This document shows, one piece after another, positions 1 through 11,733 of a stretch of DNA of 64,000 nucleotides. Location of the stretch: the NCBI GenBank assembly GCA_016169945.1, contig JADLSH010000158.1, positions 655,001 to 719,000 of the forward strand, written 5' to 3'. This stretch comes from Trachythela sp. YZ-2020. Its lineage: Eukaryota; Cnidaria; Anthozoa; Malacalcyonacea; Clavulariidae. Every line of letters starts with the position of its first letter. Positions within the stretch are counted from its first letter, which is position 1. The notes under the pieces were generated by a model. It was given only the letters and a program-made list of their open reading frames with translations, did not search any database and was not told the DNA's origin. Both the position numbers and the translations under genes were made by a program.

Positions 1-862
1 AGATATTGATTGGCGCTGCACATTGTGCTCTATAAGCCTCCATGCTCTTGTTGCTGAGAGTACAGCAGTTGAAATGATATCATTCATGCAGTTGACACCC
101 CCAGGATCTTGTGTTTCCGGAACAGCCTCGGTCCTGAAGCAGTGTCTCATTCTCAAACAGGATCTGGTCTCGAACCAGCAAATGGTACCAAACCACCACT
201 TGACCCTGAACCAAGTTATAGTTACATGGTAAAAATTACTATAAACGAAAATCCCAGCGCTGTAAACTGTTATATATGAAAATCCAAGTGCTATTGTAGC
301 ATGTAAAATAAAGACAAATAGCTATAAAATGAACAAGTAAACCTGATGCTGCGGAGCCGGCTGTGACGGTTGTTGAAGCTGGACAGAAGCTTAGCCATTC
401 GCTGAGTTTCCTGTGATATTTGTTTCACGAACATCTATGTCCATGGCCCGCCTGTCAATTCTACTATCACTTCCATATGAACTTGTTGGACTGGACTGGT
501 TGATCGATATCGTAGCGGCTCAGCTGCAACACACGGTTGTATTGCAACACCCTTAGAAACTCCTAGGCTTCCCTCTTGCCAGCGCGAAATGGTGAAATGA
601 TGAAAACTGGGCACAGAGTGGGAATTACCCCACTGTGAATAGTTCAGCCGACAGAACATCAAACAAAAACAAAAATATTTTTCACCCCATCCACCCTCAT
701 TTAAAGCTAAGCAAATAACTTGGCTCAAATAGCTGGGTAAATGTTTTTCTTCCTTAATTCGTCATTTTAGCTGCAAAATACAGTACACCGCAATACCTAA
801 TAAAATAATTGTTTGATTTGAAATTATTCTGTGAGCCAAGTTGGTTTTGACTGGGCTGAGTT
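1..862. other. Unassigned sequence
   Basis: I see no convincing gene. Short open frames occur, for example about 69 codons from position 23 (+), but none has recognisable motifs or convincing splice sites. The right edge (about 832-862) carries degenerate copies of the same GTTGG/CCAAG-rich minisatellite that resumes after the MITE at 872. Confidence 0.4.
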
Positions 863-871
863 GGCATTGTG

Positions 872-1389
872 CTCTCTCCTCCGCAGAGGTTATTTATTAT
901 ATCGTATTTATTATCTTGAAATCTTATATTAAGTTTCTTGTGAGGGTGCTGTACAAAAATAACGAAGGCGCGGAAAACGGAAGCGAAGGGAGAATATAAC
1001 CTCTGCCATATTTCTCATCCAAAATGGTAGTATCAGGGGGGGTAGAATTTTCTGTCAATTCTTATATGGAAAAACTATATATATAGCTTATTTTGTATTT
1101 TCATATGTAATTTACATTGTACTTTGTACAGTAACCAAGGTAACCTAGTGTAAGCGCGGGAAAATATCAAATATTATATTCTACTTACATAAAGTAGTTC
1201 AACCACTATGTACAAGAAAACGACACTTTGTACAAGAAACCGACAGAAATATGGCAGAGGTTATATTCTCCCTTCGCTTCCGTTTTCCGCGCCTTCGTTA
1301 TTTTTCTACAGCACCCCTCACAAGAAACTTAATATAAGATTTCAAGATAATAAATACGATATAATAAATAACCTCTGCGGAGGAGAGAG
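872..1389. mobile_element. 518-bp long-TIR MITE with 9-bp target duplication
   Basis: The two ends are inverted copies of each other for about 145 bp: the left arm starts CTCTCTCCTCCGCAGAGG and the right arm ends with its reverse complement. The arms include a matching block with GGCGCGGAAAACGGAAGCGA. A perfect 9-bp direct repeat GGCATTGTG abuts both ends (863-871 and 1390-1398). No transposase is encoded. A 9-bp duplication with long TIRs suits a Mutator-like non-autonomous element, but the superfamily is inferred. It is inserted in a GTTGGTGGGCCAA minisatellite. Confidence 0.85.
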
Positions 1390-1398
1390 GGCATTGTG

Positions 1399-1515
1399 GC
1401 TGGGGCGAGTTGGTAATTGGTTGGGCCGAGTTCAGTTGGTGGGCCAAGTTGGTGGGCCAAGTTGGTGGGCTAAGTTGGTGGGCCAAGATGGTGGGCCGAG
1501 TTGGTAAGTGGACCA
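1399..1515 (+). repeat. 13-bp minisatellite (GTTGGTGGGCCAA)n
   Basis: Imperfect tandem units of GTTGGTGGGCCAA run through this stretch. Degenerate units also lie left of the adjacent MITE (about 832-862), so the MITE split a pre-existing array. Confidence 0.8.
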
Positions 1516-1796
1516 AGTTGACTGTAAAGCCTGAAGTCGTGTAAATAGCTTGTTACCACAAAGCTCTACACTTACCTTGGATCTTTTATAGTACTTGCTC
1601 TCAATAAGCAAATAGAATTTAACTCTTTATCAGTGGGAATAAGTTGACTCTTGCCTAGTACAGCCGACGTCATATTAAAGTTAAAGCTCAGTATATGAGT
1701 AATATACCTCGAATATATATTCAAACTCAGGCGAAATTAAGCACAAATATCAAAATATGTCGTAAACAATATCTTTGCCAAAAGGTGGGAAAATTG

Positions 1797-2114
1797 CATA
1801 GAAATAAGAGACATAGAATGCGTACTCCTATCTTTTCTCAGTCAAAATTTTGTCTCCACAAAATGGCGGTTTTCTAAGGGCTCTTTGACTCGTCCCAGAC
1901 TCACGTCGCAAGGAATTTCGCGCGGTAAAAATACTGACAGGTTTCCCTACCAGTCTTGTCACCGCTCTTTCTATATCTACTGCTACAACCTAATGCTGAA
2001 CAGGTATTTGGCATTGTTTTGCCATTCAAAATGGCGGTTTCTAAGGGCATGCATGAAAAAAAGTGGAGACATGATTCGTGATCAAGTACGCATTCTATGT
2101 CTCTTATTTCTATG
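1797..2114. repeat. Small inverted repeat with an internal direct repeat
   Basis: A 28-bp block beginning ATAGAAATAAGAGACATAGA (1797) returns inverted at about 2085-2114. Inside it, the motif AAATGGCGGTTT(T)CTAAGGGC occurs twice in direct orientation (about 1860 and 2029). It is probably a decayed foldback or MITE; I found no target duplication. Confidence 0.5.
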
Positions 2115-3780
2115 GAAAATTGTCTGCGCATACGCGAATGCTTTGTAACCTCCCTACCACGAAACGTGCGTGTAGTGCGTGTAATATGCGGGACGCTACC
2201 AGTGGACGCTACAGACTACAGTATTTGTTTTCGCGGGGTATTTAAAAACAAAACAAAGTGTCGTAAAAATTTCTGTAAAATTGTTCTTTCCATGGACCAA
2301 TGTAAAATTTGCGGCAAAAAAACAACATGCTGAAGTATTTTTTAATATCGGCAATGTATTGAACCTTCTTTTGGCGTTGAAGATAATTTGCAGCTGCTGT
2401 GTTTATAGCCTGTAAACCACTAAACTTCAGAGGGCCTTGAAGAAGATTCAACACAAGAAATAATAAATATTTTGAAGTGGGAGACAGAGAAAACATGCTA
2501 TGGCACGATACGGCTTGGAGTTAACGGAGAAGTCTTATCACCGGAAGGCGTATTTGAAAACATGGAAATGTTTTTAGGTACAATGTATGCAGGTTTTCAT
2601 TAGAGAAGTTTCCTATTATAAACGCTTCAAACAATATTATGATTTTTACAGTTTTAGTTTGTTAATGTGTAAAACTCATCTTATAAATAACACATTCACG
2701 AGGTTCGTCTCCAGTGTGTGCTCTTTTATGTTGCACCAAGCTTTAACTGGGTATCTTTTACATTCCACTAAGCTGTTAAATGGCCTTAACTGGGCAATCC
2801 TCTTCTTACAAACATAGCATTCATAAGGTTTTTTCCCTTATAAAGGGGGTTGCATGCACAATTTCTTGTCTAGAAGCTTCGTTTTGTAAGTATACACTAT
2901 CTGCATGCTCCTTCTGGTGTGCTACAGCTAATTACGTAGCCATTTATACACCATTGGTGTTGGCAATATGTTGACTTCTAAGACAGTGCAGAAAGTAGGG
3001 CACATGCACAGAAATTATATGTATTCATGACAAAATATTCTAGTCTAACTAAAACATCCATGCATGGTGCATGATTATAGTCTAGTATTTATAATAGCAT
3101 TGTTGGAAACATGCAATTTGTCTGAAGCAATTATAAATATAAACATTTGGCAATCTCCATGTATACCTACAATTGTGGCACATAAATTTCTTATCTTTTC
3201 ATTCAACAGGATGTGATATGAGAAATGAAATATTAATTATTAAGAACTATAAGAAGAAGGAATTCGTTGACAAAAAGAGAAGTATAATCCTGAAAGATTT
3301 CGGTTGAAGTGTATCTCTGCAGGAGCTCCAGCATTGTTTGGCACAATCTTATCAGCCATCACAGCTCCACGTCATTCTGCAGAAAGAATTGAAGCCTAAA
3401 CAAAAAAAGAATTGTGTATATGATCTATAAATTATGTTATTGTCTGAGTCAACAATGTAATCTGTTGCAGGTTGACCATGGGCTCTACTCACAGCAGCCA
3501 TATAAGTCAAGCTCTTGATACACAACACATATTAGGCAATAGTTGTTCCAGAAGGTCAATAACAATTTTTTGAACACTTTAGCAGGGCAACACAGACAGA
3601 AAGTTGAGGCATTATTACATGAAGCATACACAAATGAATGGTTATTAGTTTTGATATATAAAATGACTACACAACAGTTCATACACATCGCCGACCAAAA
3701 ACATCTAAATTATCCAGTTTAAACAGCATGTGCGCCATAGTGATCAAGGCATTCAAGCATCTGAGAGATTAAAGATTTTC
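2115..3780. other. Unassigned AT-rich sequence
   Basis: No gene, RNA or clear repeat was recognised. It may hold the lost 3-prime exons or UTR of the SLU7-derived locus on the minus strand, but I could not align anything with confidence. Confidence 0.35.
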
Positions 3781-4012
3781 GCTCACGTCCGTCATCTTTC
3801 TCGATCGCTGGAAGCTCTTGCTGAAAAAATCAATAAAATACATTTTAGATACGTGCGAATATCCGCTTCATATAGGCGCATGCGTGCGCTTATATACGAG
3901 GAAGTATAGCAATAATGGCGCCAAGAGAGCATATTCTTCCAGTTTTTAGTCAGCAGAATAAACATATCACAGTATATTATAAAAGAGCACAATGTATATA
4001 TGGGCCACTTAC

Positions 4013-4119
4013 TGAGTAGGCAGACTTTCCAGCTTCGCCTGTACAATAGGAACCTCGGACGAGAGAATGACAACAAGCGTAACCCATTTACCATCAACCC
4101 AATACGAGCCCAAAACACT
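4013..4119 (-). pseudogene. SLU7: SLU7 exon (GSYW region), frameshifted
   Basis: The acceptor is ATTTCAG at 4120 and the donor GTAAGT starts at 4012. The first part reads GSYWVDGKW. One base is missing directly after that tryptophan, and the conserved YACCHS, SYCTGEAGK part is then found in the next frame. The preceding intron is interrupted by the hAT element 16 bp upstream of this exon. Confidence 0.75.
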
Positions 4120-4135
4120 CTGAAATAATTGAATG

Positions 4136-7100
4136 CAGGGCCGCCCAGACAATTTTGGGGGCCCGGGGCAAAACTCTCATTGGGGGCCCCAATCTCTCCC
4201 CCAAAAAATCCCACAAAAATAACATATCAGTTCACAATTATAATATGTAATTTTGTGTACTTAATATTAATAATAATGTAAGTTTATACAGTACTACATT
4301 GCTGGGCTCTCGTATACTGATCGAATTCATAATTTTGCTTTTCGTGCACACCTCGAAGCAAATGCTTCAATTACATTGTCATAGTTGATCTTCCTCGCTA
4401 TGTCACGCTCCGAAGAAAGCGTAACTAATCCACTTAGACGCTCTTGCCCCATTGTAGATCGACGACAATTCTTCACAATAGCTAGTTTACTAAAAGACCG
4501 TTCTCCAGAAGCCGCTGACACTGGGATGCTTACAAAGATCCTTAGGGCAACGCAAATCTGTGGAAATATGCTTTGAAGTCCTTTCTCATAAATTTTGTTA
4601 AGCAACTGAAGGGACGACAATTTACCAAACAAGTTGTCATTTTGCTTTAGTTTATTAAGTAGCCGAAGTTCTTCGAGGATTTGGTCCTCATTTAGGTCAT
4701 TCGGATAAAATTTTGAGAGATTACGACAATTGCTTTTGCAAATGACATCCTCTAATTTTGAATTCTCTGGATCCTCTAACCCTGTTGTACTGGAAGGGTT
4801 CCAAAGGAAGCAAAACATGTTGTTCAATTGTTCACTTGTTTCAAATCTACGTGCCACTTCACTAATTACTGTGTCTAAAGTCACATTAAAAACGTTTATT
4901 CTGAACAGCGCTTCGTCGTTTGGTAATTCCCATTCGTTATCCCTGTTTTCATCAAAAAATGCTCTGCGAATCCGTCGTCGTTTTTCTTGAAACTGTTCAC
5001 TAAGACCCAAAGCACCAGCAACAAGCTTTGATTCCTCAAGGATAACATTCCAAGCCTCACGTATCCGCTTTAAATCATCTTGGAGAGATTTAATAAGTTG
5101 CAATTCTTCATCAATCGTAATTCCAGAACCTTGAAGCAACAGGCTAACATCATTGATGGCTTGCAATAACTTTAAACCAAAAACTAATCAATAAAGTATA
5201 TTCAAATGACTTTAACCATGTGCTGAGAATGTCCACATCATTACACAAATCTGGAGGTAAGTCATGTTCCTTCAGGTGGTCTAAGGCTTTCAAGATTTCT
5301 CTGGGCTTCTTCGCTAGTGGCTTTACAGCCTCAATTCTAGCACTCCAACGAGTAACCGACAATTTATGCAATGACATATGAGCAGTTTCTTGCAAAATTT
5401 TCCAGCGAGAAGGACTGGAACTGAATAAGTTGTACAGTTTTTGGATGTTCCCAAAAAACATTTTCACGACATCGTTAGACTCAGCTGCATGAACGCCACA
5501 AAGATTAAGGGTGTGTGCACTGCAAGGGGAGAAAACAGCCTGAGGATTCTTTTCCCGGATTAATGCTTGGGCTCCTTTGTAACAACCTGACATATTAGAT
5601 CCATTGTCATATCCTTGACCTCTACAATTTATTAGTTGAATATCATGCTCTTTAAGAACCTTACATATCAAATCTGCAATATCACACCCTTTCTTCTTCT
5701 CACAGTCTTCCATTTTTAAAAATCGTTCACAGACTTCCCAAAAATTTTTCTCATTTAGATGTGCATATCTTAGAATAAATGTAATCTGTTCAGTATGTGA
5801 TGTATCTAGTGTACCGTCCACAATAATACTGTAGTAAAGTGCTCGCTTTACTTCGTCAATAATGACGTTAATAACAATCTTTGCACACTCTTCAATGAAC
5901 TCATTCTGTGAGCGCCATGAGAGATAGTGTGCTTGCATTCGAGTTTCAGTCTCTTGGTGTTTCTTGACTTCATTTAGGTGTATTTTAAGTACTTGATTAT
6001 GACGGCTAAGTAACTCTAAATTCCCGAGAAAAAGTCCATTGTTTGGATCATCTAGCTTGGTGGTGGAGCCACGAAAGGGAAGATTTCTTTCAGACAAAAA
6101 CAAAACGACATCTAAAATACATCTAAATACTTCACGCCATTTTGCCATCTCAGTAGCAAATTGTCGCTGAAGACTAATGTCAATTCAACTGATTCATTAA
6201 GGTTTCTTTCAAGATCTTTCCAAGTTAAATAGCACGTGATATGGGCAGAATTTCGTTGGTGCGCCTCAATCTTTTCATACAACTTTCGCCAGTTGTCCTT
6301 GACTCCTGCAGCACTTTTTGTTAGTTGTGACGGTTGTGGCTTTTTTTCCTGCTGTGAAAAATCTTGAAATAGACAGCAAGCAAAGCAAAATAGTCCTTGC
6401 GCAGATGAACTCCATACAAGCCAGTCTCTTTTTACTTTCTCGCCATTTGGCAATTCTTGATAAAATATGCTTGTTGGAAAACAACGCCCTGAGCTATCTC
6501 GTGGAAAGCACTGGGGATTTTCAGGAGTTCCCTTTCGAATAATTGTTTCTTTCTGCATTTTGGTTAAAAGTCTCCAAGTCGAAGGGTCATTTACTGGTAT
6601 TACAGGTATAATAGACGGCTCCGTGTAGGTTTCACCAATGTTACTAATACAATTCTCGTTCTCAGTTTCCGAAGGGTTGGTGATGATTTTTACGATATTT
6701 TTCTCGTTTGGTTCTTCAGATTGCAAGCATGATTGATCTTCATTGTCATCGGGATTAGGTATTTCTTGATCTGTTGATAATTCCTGATTTTCAGTTGAAC
6801 TCTTAGTTAGTGTAGTAGCCATGTCAGAGTGATCAGATATATTACTGGTTTCACTTTCTTGGTCCACGCTAACTTTATGTGATTCAGAGGCAGTGTCGTT
6901 ACTTTTAGTGGATTTTATACACCAGTTAAGGTCTTCGAGTGTTCGCCGTGTTTTTGCTTCATTTTCAAGTCGGGTTTCGCGTTGTTTACGCTTCATTGCT
7001 CCCGACAAATATGACCGTTTGGACGCCATTTTTATTTTTTATCAATTGCATTTGCGCTAGACGATACTAATAAAAACTGGCAACTGACTCGTACATGTAA

Positions 7101-7412
7101 CTGGAATATCCAACGTCCACTCCACTTTATTTGCGAGATAAGCTCATACGGTGCACGGCAAATGGGTAAACACCGAACTAAACACGAAATTTATTAGTGT
7201 ATCACTGTGATGGAAAATGAAGTACATACAGATACTTAAATGTCCATACTTGCGAAAGTTCTGACTTCCCTATCATTTTACTTACCAATTTACGAATTTT
7301 TCAAATTCTTTGCACAGCAATAATATTTTTTCTTATAGTATTTCGGGGGCCCCCTGCCCGGCTGGGGCCCGGGGAAAATTGCCCCCTTTGCCCCCCCCTC
7401 TGGGCGGCCCTG
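4136..7412 (-). mobile_element. hAT-superfamily DNA transposon, 3.3 kb
   Basis: The ends read CAGGGCCGCCCAGA (4136) and TCTGGGCGGCCCTG (ends 7412), as inverted repeats. A perfect 8-bp target duplication ATTGAATG flanks them (4128-4135 and 7413-7420), diagnostic of hAT. The element carries one hAT transposase gene on the minus strand. It sits in an intron of the SLU7-like locus, transcribed in the same direction. Confidence 0.95.
4327..7029 (-). pseudogene. hAT transposase (ZMYM1-like/DUF4371 type), two frameshifts
   Basis: It is the transposase that would mobilise the element at 4136-7412. The start ATG is at 7029. The N-terminal part (7029-6112) has a basic, low-complexity leader, then a TTF-type zinc finger (WLVWSS...FCFACCLFQ). 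The middle part (6148-5150) has the RNase-H-like core with VDGTLDTSHTEQ and GYDNGSNMSG, each holding an expected catalytic Asp. The C-terminal part (5166-4327) ends with the hAT dimerisation region, SAASGERSFSKL. The three parts lie in different frames, with shifts near 6172 and 5175 and family sequence continuing across both, so the copy is inactive. A tiny intron is an unlikely alternative. Confidence 0.9.
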
Positions 7413-7841
7413 ATTGAATGTATAATGATTTAACAGTAACGGGCACGTCAATGAATTACATGCAGAATTACTTCTCATCAAGGTCGTAGTGAATTGGCTG
7501 AAACATACTTCTCAACAATTTTTTTATCTTCTAGATTCAACTACTAAAGGTCAACCAAACTGCAAATACTCGAACAATAATATACAGTGTACATGCAACA
7601 CAAAAGTTAATAACTCACTGTGTGGTTGTTTCTAATTGACCTAGACAGAGTTTTAGCATTATCATGTATATTTCACACGAAGTGTTGTGATGATAAAAGC
7701 ACAATGTGGTAATTTATATTCACAATTAATCATTTGTTGTCAGACAAATACTTTTGACCACTTCGCCTGTGTCCTTGAATATTCAACATAATTTTCCTGT
7801 TAAAGAAGATATTGCTGTATATTTACACTGGATTTTTTCCA

Positions 7842-7977
7842 TTAAGGCGATATTACACGGGACGACTTTTAACGACAACTCGCAATGCAAATGAGGTTAT
7901 ACGAAATTTGATTGGTTCTGTAACGACTTGCATTGCGAGTTGTCGCTAAAACTTCTCCCGTGTAACATCGGCTTTAA
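7842..7977. mobile_element. Short MITE flanked by TTAA
   Basis: Inverted ends of about 45 bp: left GGCGATATTACACGGGACGA, right ending TCCCGTGTAACATCGGC. Both contain the CAACTCGCAATGCAA block or its complement, with about 40 bp of loop. TTAA occurs at both borders (7842-7845, 7974-7977), suggesting a piggyBac-like target site. It lies in an intron of the SLU7-like locus. Confidence 0.75.
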
Positions 7978-8069
7978 CAACACTTGTCGAGCACTCGAGC
8001 TGTTTTGATCGGCTATTCAACATCTATCCTACAGTTACTCAGGACAAAATATAACGATGATATACTTAC

Positions 8070-8126
8070 CGTTTGTGCAAACAGCAATTCTTTCGGAGGT
8101 ACGTTTAGATGTTCTTCACCGCCATA
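8070..8126 (-). pseudogene. SLU7: SLU7 exon (YGGEEHLN)
   Basis: A 57-bp exon encodes 19 residues, YGGEEHLNVPPKELLFAQT. The acceptor is TTTCTAG and the donor GTAAGT, both intact, and the frame is open. Confidence 0.8.
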
Positions 8127-8302
8127 CTAGAAACACAAAAGAAAAAATGCGTGAAATATGTGCCATGTGGCAATCAACTACTTATTTCAAACAATTAATG
8201 ACTTAATTATTTTCTTTACCAATAAAAATCAGCGCAAATTGTAGAAATAACGTAATTTATCAGTAATTAATCAGCAATTAAGGAAGTAATTAAGTTAATT
8301 AC

Positions 8303-8448
8303 CTTTTCTAATACTCCACCCTTCAAGTCTTGTTTGAAGTCCTCCAACTCTTTCTTAACTTTATATTCACGATGAAGAAGTTCTAACTTGGTTGGATCTG
8401 CTTGCAGATGTACGTCTGTTCCTTTCTCATACGCTTCCCATGCGAACA
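8303..8448 (-). pseudogene. SLU7: SLU7 exon (FAWEAYEKG)
   Basis: The exon starts after acceptor ATTTAG and ends at GAAAAG before donor GTAATT. It encodes the highly conserved FAWEAYEKG and [12 protein letters not shown] stretches, then a lysine/glutamate-rich part ending GGVLEK. It is open throughout and is the best-preserved exon of the locus. Confidence 0.85.
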
Positions 8449-8529
8449 CTAAATCATTGAACGAAATAGACAATAAATACTTTGTGATAAGAAGGTTTAC
8501 GGCATACGAAGTCTTTTGGATCTTTTCAT

Positions 8530-8840
8530 GTAGTTCAGACACAAACGACGACAGCTTATTGTAGAATATTACCTGCACTGGACCACCATGTTTGAAATAT
8601 CTTTTTCAGGTAGTTCAGACACAAACGACGACAGCTTATTGTAGAATACTACCTACACTGGACCACCATGTTTGAAATATCTTTTTCAGGTAGTTCAGAC
8701 ACAAACCACGACAGCTTCTTGTTGAATATTACCTACACTGGGCCTCCACTTTGAGATATCTTTCTTAGGTAGCTCAGACACAAATCACGACGGCCTATTA
8801 TTTTTAATTCTTTATATTATAAGTGGTAGATAAGCACAGT
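8530..8840. repeat. 80-bp tandem repeat, four copies, plus a detached fifth
   Basis: Units start GTAGTTCAGACACAAA at 8530, 8610, 8690 and 8769, so the period is 79-80 bp. A diverged fifth unit lies at about 9000-9080. The array is intronic, immediately upstream (in transcription) of the FAWEAYEKG exon of the SLU7-like locus. Confidence 0.85.
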
Positions 8841-9489
8841 AAACAATTTTGTTCAAAGATCAATATTGATATTCTCCTAACATGTAATCACTGACGTCAC
8901 TTGCAAGCTTTTCAATGTTTTCATTGAAAATTATTTTCATCTTGAACCAAATATATCAGTGTTATCTAAATCAATGCCAAAATGGATAATATAAAGAATA
9001 ATACCTACACTGGACCATCACGTTTGAGATAACTATTTCAGGTAGTTCAGAAACAAACCACGGGAGCTTCTTGTAGAATACGCTTACTGAAAATATCTAT
9101 ATAGTAACTACAAAGTTGAAAACTTATTGTGTATTTGCAATCTTCCGTGTATCGCCTGAGTGGCGAACAAAGTTATCGCCTTGATATGTTACGCCCTATG
9201 TACAAAACAAAAACAAAACGTTAATAAAAAACACAACATTACAAAACAAAGTTAAATATCATAAATTATATAAGACTTATTTTCCAGCGATATATCTTTC
9301 TGACCAAATAGATTGGATCTCATTGATCTCGTTTTCGGATCATAATACGACGAATTAATTTGGATCCAAGTTGTACAAATACTATTGGATACGAAAATAT
9401 TACAATAACTTAATATGATTCCATACAACTTATTTAATACAGGCAACCGATTCTACACATGGAAAAATCTCACACATCCTGTCAACAAA

Positions 9490-9760
9490 ATGTGTTCGCA
9501 ACAGACCTGTAGCAAGCTTGTCAACAAGTTGTAACAATGTTGTCATTTTATCAAGTTGCTACTAGGTCGTCACTCACAACTTGTCAAAAAGTTGATGAAT
9601 TGCAGGAAAATAACAAAATGTTGGAACAACTTGTAACAAGTCTGTTGAGTCAACAATCCTGTAGCAAGTTGTCAACAAGCCGTCAACAAGCCGTCGACAA
9701 CTTGTCAACAAGCTGGGAACAAGCAGTGCGAACACATCCAGATATAACAAGTTGTTGAGA
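9490..9760. repeat. Degenerate CAACTTGTCAACAAG repeat array
   Basis: Many copies of CAACTTGT, GTCAACAAG and their complements are packed here, giving many self-complementary pairs. The apparent open frames are a by-product of the repeat. Confidence 0.7.
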
Positions 9761-9957
9761 CAGTTCATATACCTTCGCAGGCTTCGCTGCAGTATCCTCT
9801 CGGATACGTAAATTTCGGACAGTTGTTCTTCTACATAACAAATGTTCATAGAATTAGAGAGATGTTCTGTTCAGCTTGTAAGAAGAGTCTACTTTTCTGT
9901 TAGGAATAATGTCCCTCTTAACTTAATATGCTACATTGGGACACTAGCTCTGGTTAC

Positions 9958-10043
9958 CTCTTGCTGTCAAACTTCTGTCGAGGTATGATGACACCATCAG
10001 CATATTTGTCTTCATCTTCCTCGTCGTCGTCACTTAACTTTTC
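9958..10043 (-). pseudogene. SLU7: SLU7 exon (acidic, FDSKR)
   Basis: Acceptor TTTTTAG and donor GTAACC are intact. It encodes an acidic run (SDDDEEDEDKYAD) followed by IIPRQKFDSKR, matching the central SLU7 region just before the conserved TVRNLR block, which is not recognisable here. Confidence 0.8.
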
Positions 10044-10889
10044 CTAAAAACGACAAATGATTCTGTTGTTTGAATTTGAATATATAATGTTTATTATAGG
10101 AAAGCGATCGTATCGATTATTGACTGTATTGAATATCGATTGCAACCCATGCATTGACCTCAATGGCATTGAAAGAGGGCCCAATCATCAAAGGTCCAAA
10201 TATTGAGGGAGGGAGGGTGCGTTGTTGTAGCATTGTTACACAGTTATTCAAGGTTGTAGGGCGCCACACCGCAGTATCTTTCACTACCCATGTTGACTCC
10301 AAGACTGTCGAGAACAAAATGGGTAAATGGTCACCCCATGCTTGTTCACTGTCAAGTTTAAAATCATTGTTACCTCTTCTTCAATTTTTTTTCCATCCAT
10401 CAAGTCTTGATGTAGTTTATCAGACTTTAGTTGTTGCTTTGCCAAACAAACCAAAATACTGTGACTTTAGTCCAAGCTAGAAAAAAGCTTAATTTACATA
10501 AAACGCCCATTTTCTCGGCTTAGAAAACGTTGAATTCCAAAATTACTTCGCCAATAGCCTATCAAATGTAGCCTATTAACGCTCGACAATCGCCGCGCAT
10601 TTTAAATCTGATTCTTATTTTAATAAGAAAGAATTATAGACAAATGATTTTGTGCAGAAAGAATAATAGACAAATGATTATACATATTAAAAGTTAAACA
10701 GTTCAGGATTGGTTATAGAGGATATAGAGAGATTCATTAGGAATAATTAGTAGTAAATCTGGCCGATATATATCACCAGTTATTATTGAAGGGCTTCTAA
10801 ATCCAGGTAGGTCAGCATATAGTTTATACGTATTTACAGTTTGAAATGTTTTTGCGAGAAAGTTCAATACAGAATCATATCTCCATGTA

Positions 10890-11075
10890 AAATAATAATA
10901 ATAATAATAACTGAACTGAACTGAACTAAACTAAACTAAACTAAACTAAACTAAACTAAACTAAACTAAACTAAACTAAACTAAACTAAACTAAACTAAA
11001 CTAAACTAAACTAAACTAAACTAAACTAAACTAAACTAAACTAAACTAAACTAAACTAAACTAAACTAAACTAAA
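10890..11075. repeat. (AAT)n followed by (CTAAA)33 microsatellite
   Basis: AAT repeats (about 10890-10910) lead into three CTGAA units and then about 30 nearly perfect CTAAA units, 165 bp in total. It lies in an intron, 8 bp from the 5-prime splice site of the [11 protein letters not shown] exon. Confidence 0.98.
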
Positions 11076-11083
11076 TACTGTAC

Positions 11084-11184
11084 CTATCTCTTTTGCCATC
11101 GTAATCAAAGTTTAATTGTTCTGGAAGATATTCATCCGGCTTGATATCTTCACCAGTGAACTTCGCCCCAACACGCCGAGGTCG
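11084..11184 (-). pseudogene. SLU7: SLU7 exon ([11 protein letters not shown])
   Basis: Acceptor CTCTAG and donor GTACAG border an open 101-bp exon encoding [11 protein letters not shown] through [10 protein letters not shown], the SLU7 signature after the zinc knuckle. The donor lies only 8 bp from a 165-bp pentanucleotide array in the intron. Confidence 0.85.
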
Positions 11185-11521
11185 CTAGAGAATGATGAAT
11201 TCACTATAAATTATGAAATATACAAAACTGAAGAAACTTTAGTGTATTTATACTGGATAGCTTTAACAGTTCTTTCTAAATTGTTCTCCCTAGAGAAATA
11301 TGGATAGCAGGAGCCTAGGAGCATCTCCACCATGTTGGACGAGCCTTGGAGCAACGCTGTATCCCTGGAGTATATAACAAGCTATGGTATGACTTTAGAT
11401 CAAACTAGACGAAGACACTAGACTGGAGTGTCAAAACGTTAGGTCGTGAAATGTAATTAGTTCAAGGGATTACATTCAGTAGCGAGCAAAATATATGCTG
11501 AATAATGACGGCATCACAAAC

Positions 11522-11592
11522 CTCTAAACAGCCCTTCTTTTTACGAGTCATCGCTCTGCAATTACCAGACGCTCCTTTACGATATTTTATTG
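11522..11592 (-). pseudogene. SLU7: SLU7 zinc-knuckle exon, ligands lost
   Basis: It reads IKYRKGASGNCRAMTRKKKGCLE before donor GTTTGT. The family's CCHC knuckle has pattern C-x2-C-x4-H-x4-C. Here the first Cys is Ser and the His is Arg, so two of four zinc ligands are missing. At the 5-prime end of the exon no AG is visible (it reads TTCTGCAATAAAA). Confidence 0.75.
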
Positions 11593-11733
11593 CAGAAGTA
11601 TAATATTATAAAAGAATCATCATAAAACCTTTCTCGCCAATAATTTCACGTGAAATCGACCCGCTCTCGTCTTTCCTGTAAATCTTGTGTTTCGAGGTGG
11701 GACGTTTAATCTTGTCTAACACAATTTACCTAC

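Noticed and set aside
2242..2496. 84-codon minus-strand frame
   Set aside because: Low-complexity composition, no motif and no splice support.
6318..6542. Plus-strand frame inside the hAT transposase
   Set aside because: Antisense shadow of the transposase zinc-finger region.
8449..8573. Upstream extension of the FAWEAYEKG exon
   Set aside because: The frame is open, but a proper acceptor lies at 8449 and the extension does not match SLU7; it also overlaps the 80-bp tandem repeat.
10911..11075. Interstitial telomere or CRISPR-like array
   Set aside because: The unit CTAAA is not a known animal telomere repeat, and there are no spacers; it is a simple microsatellite.
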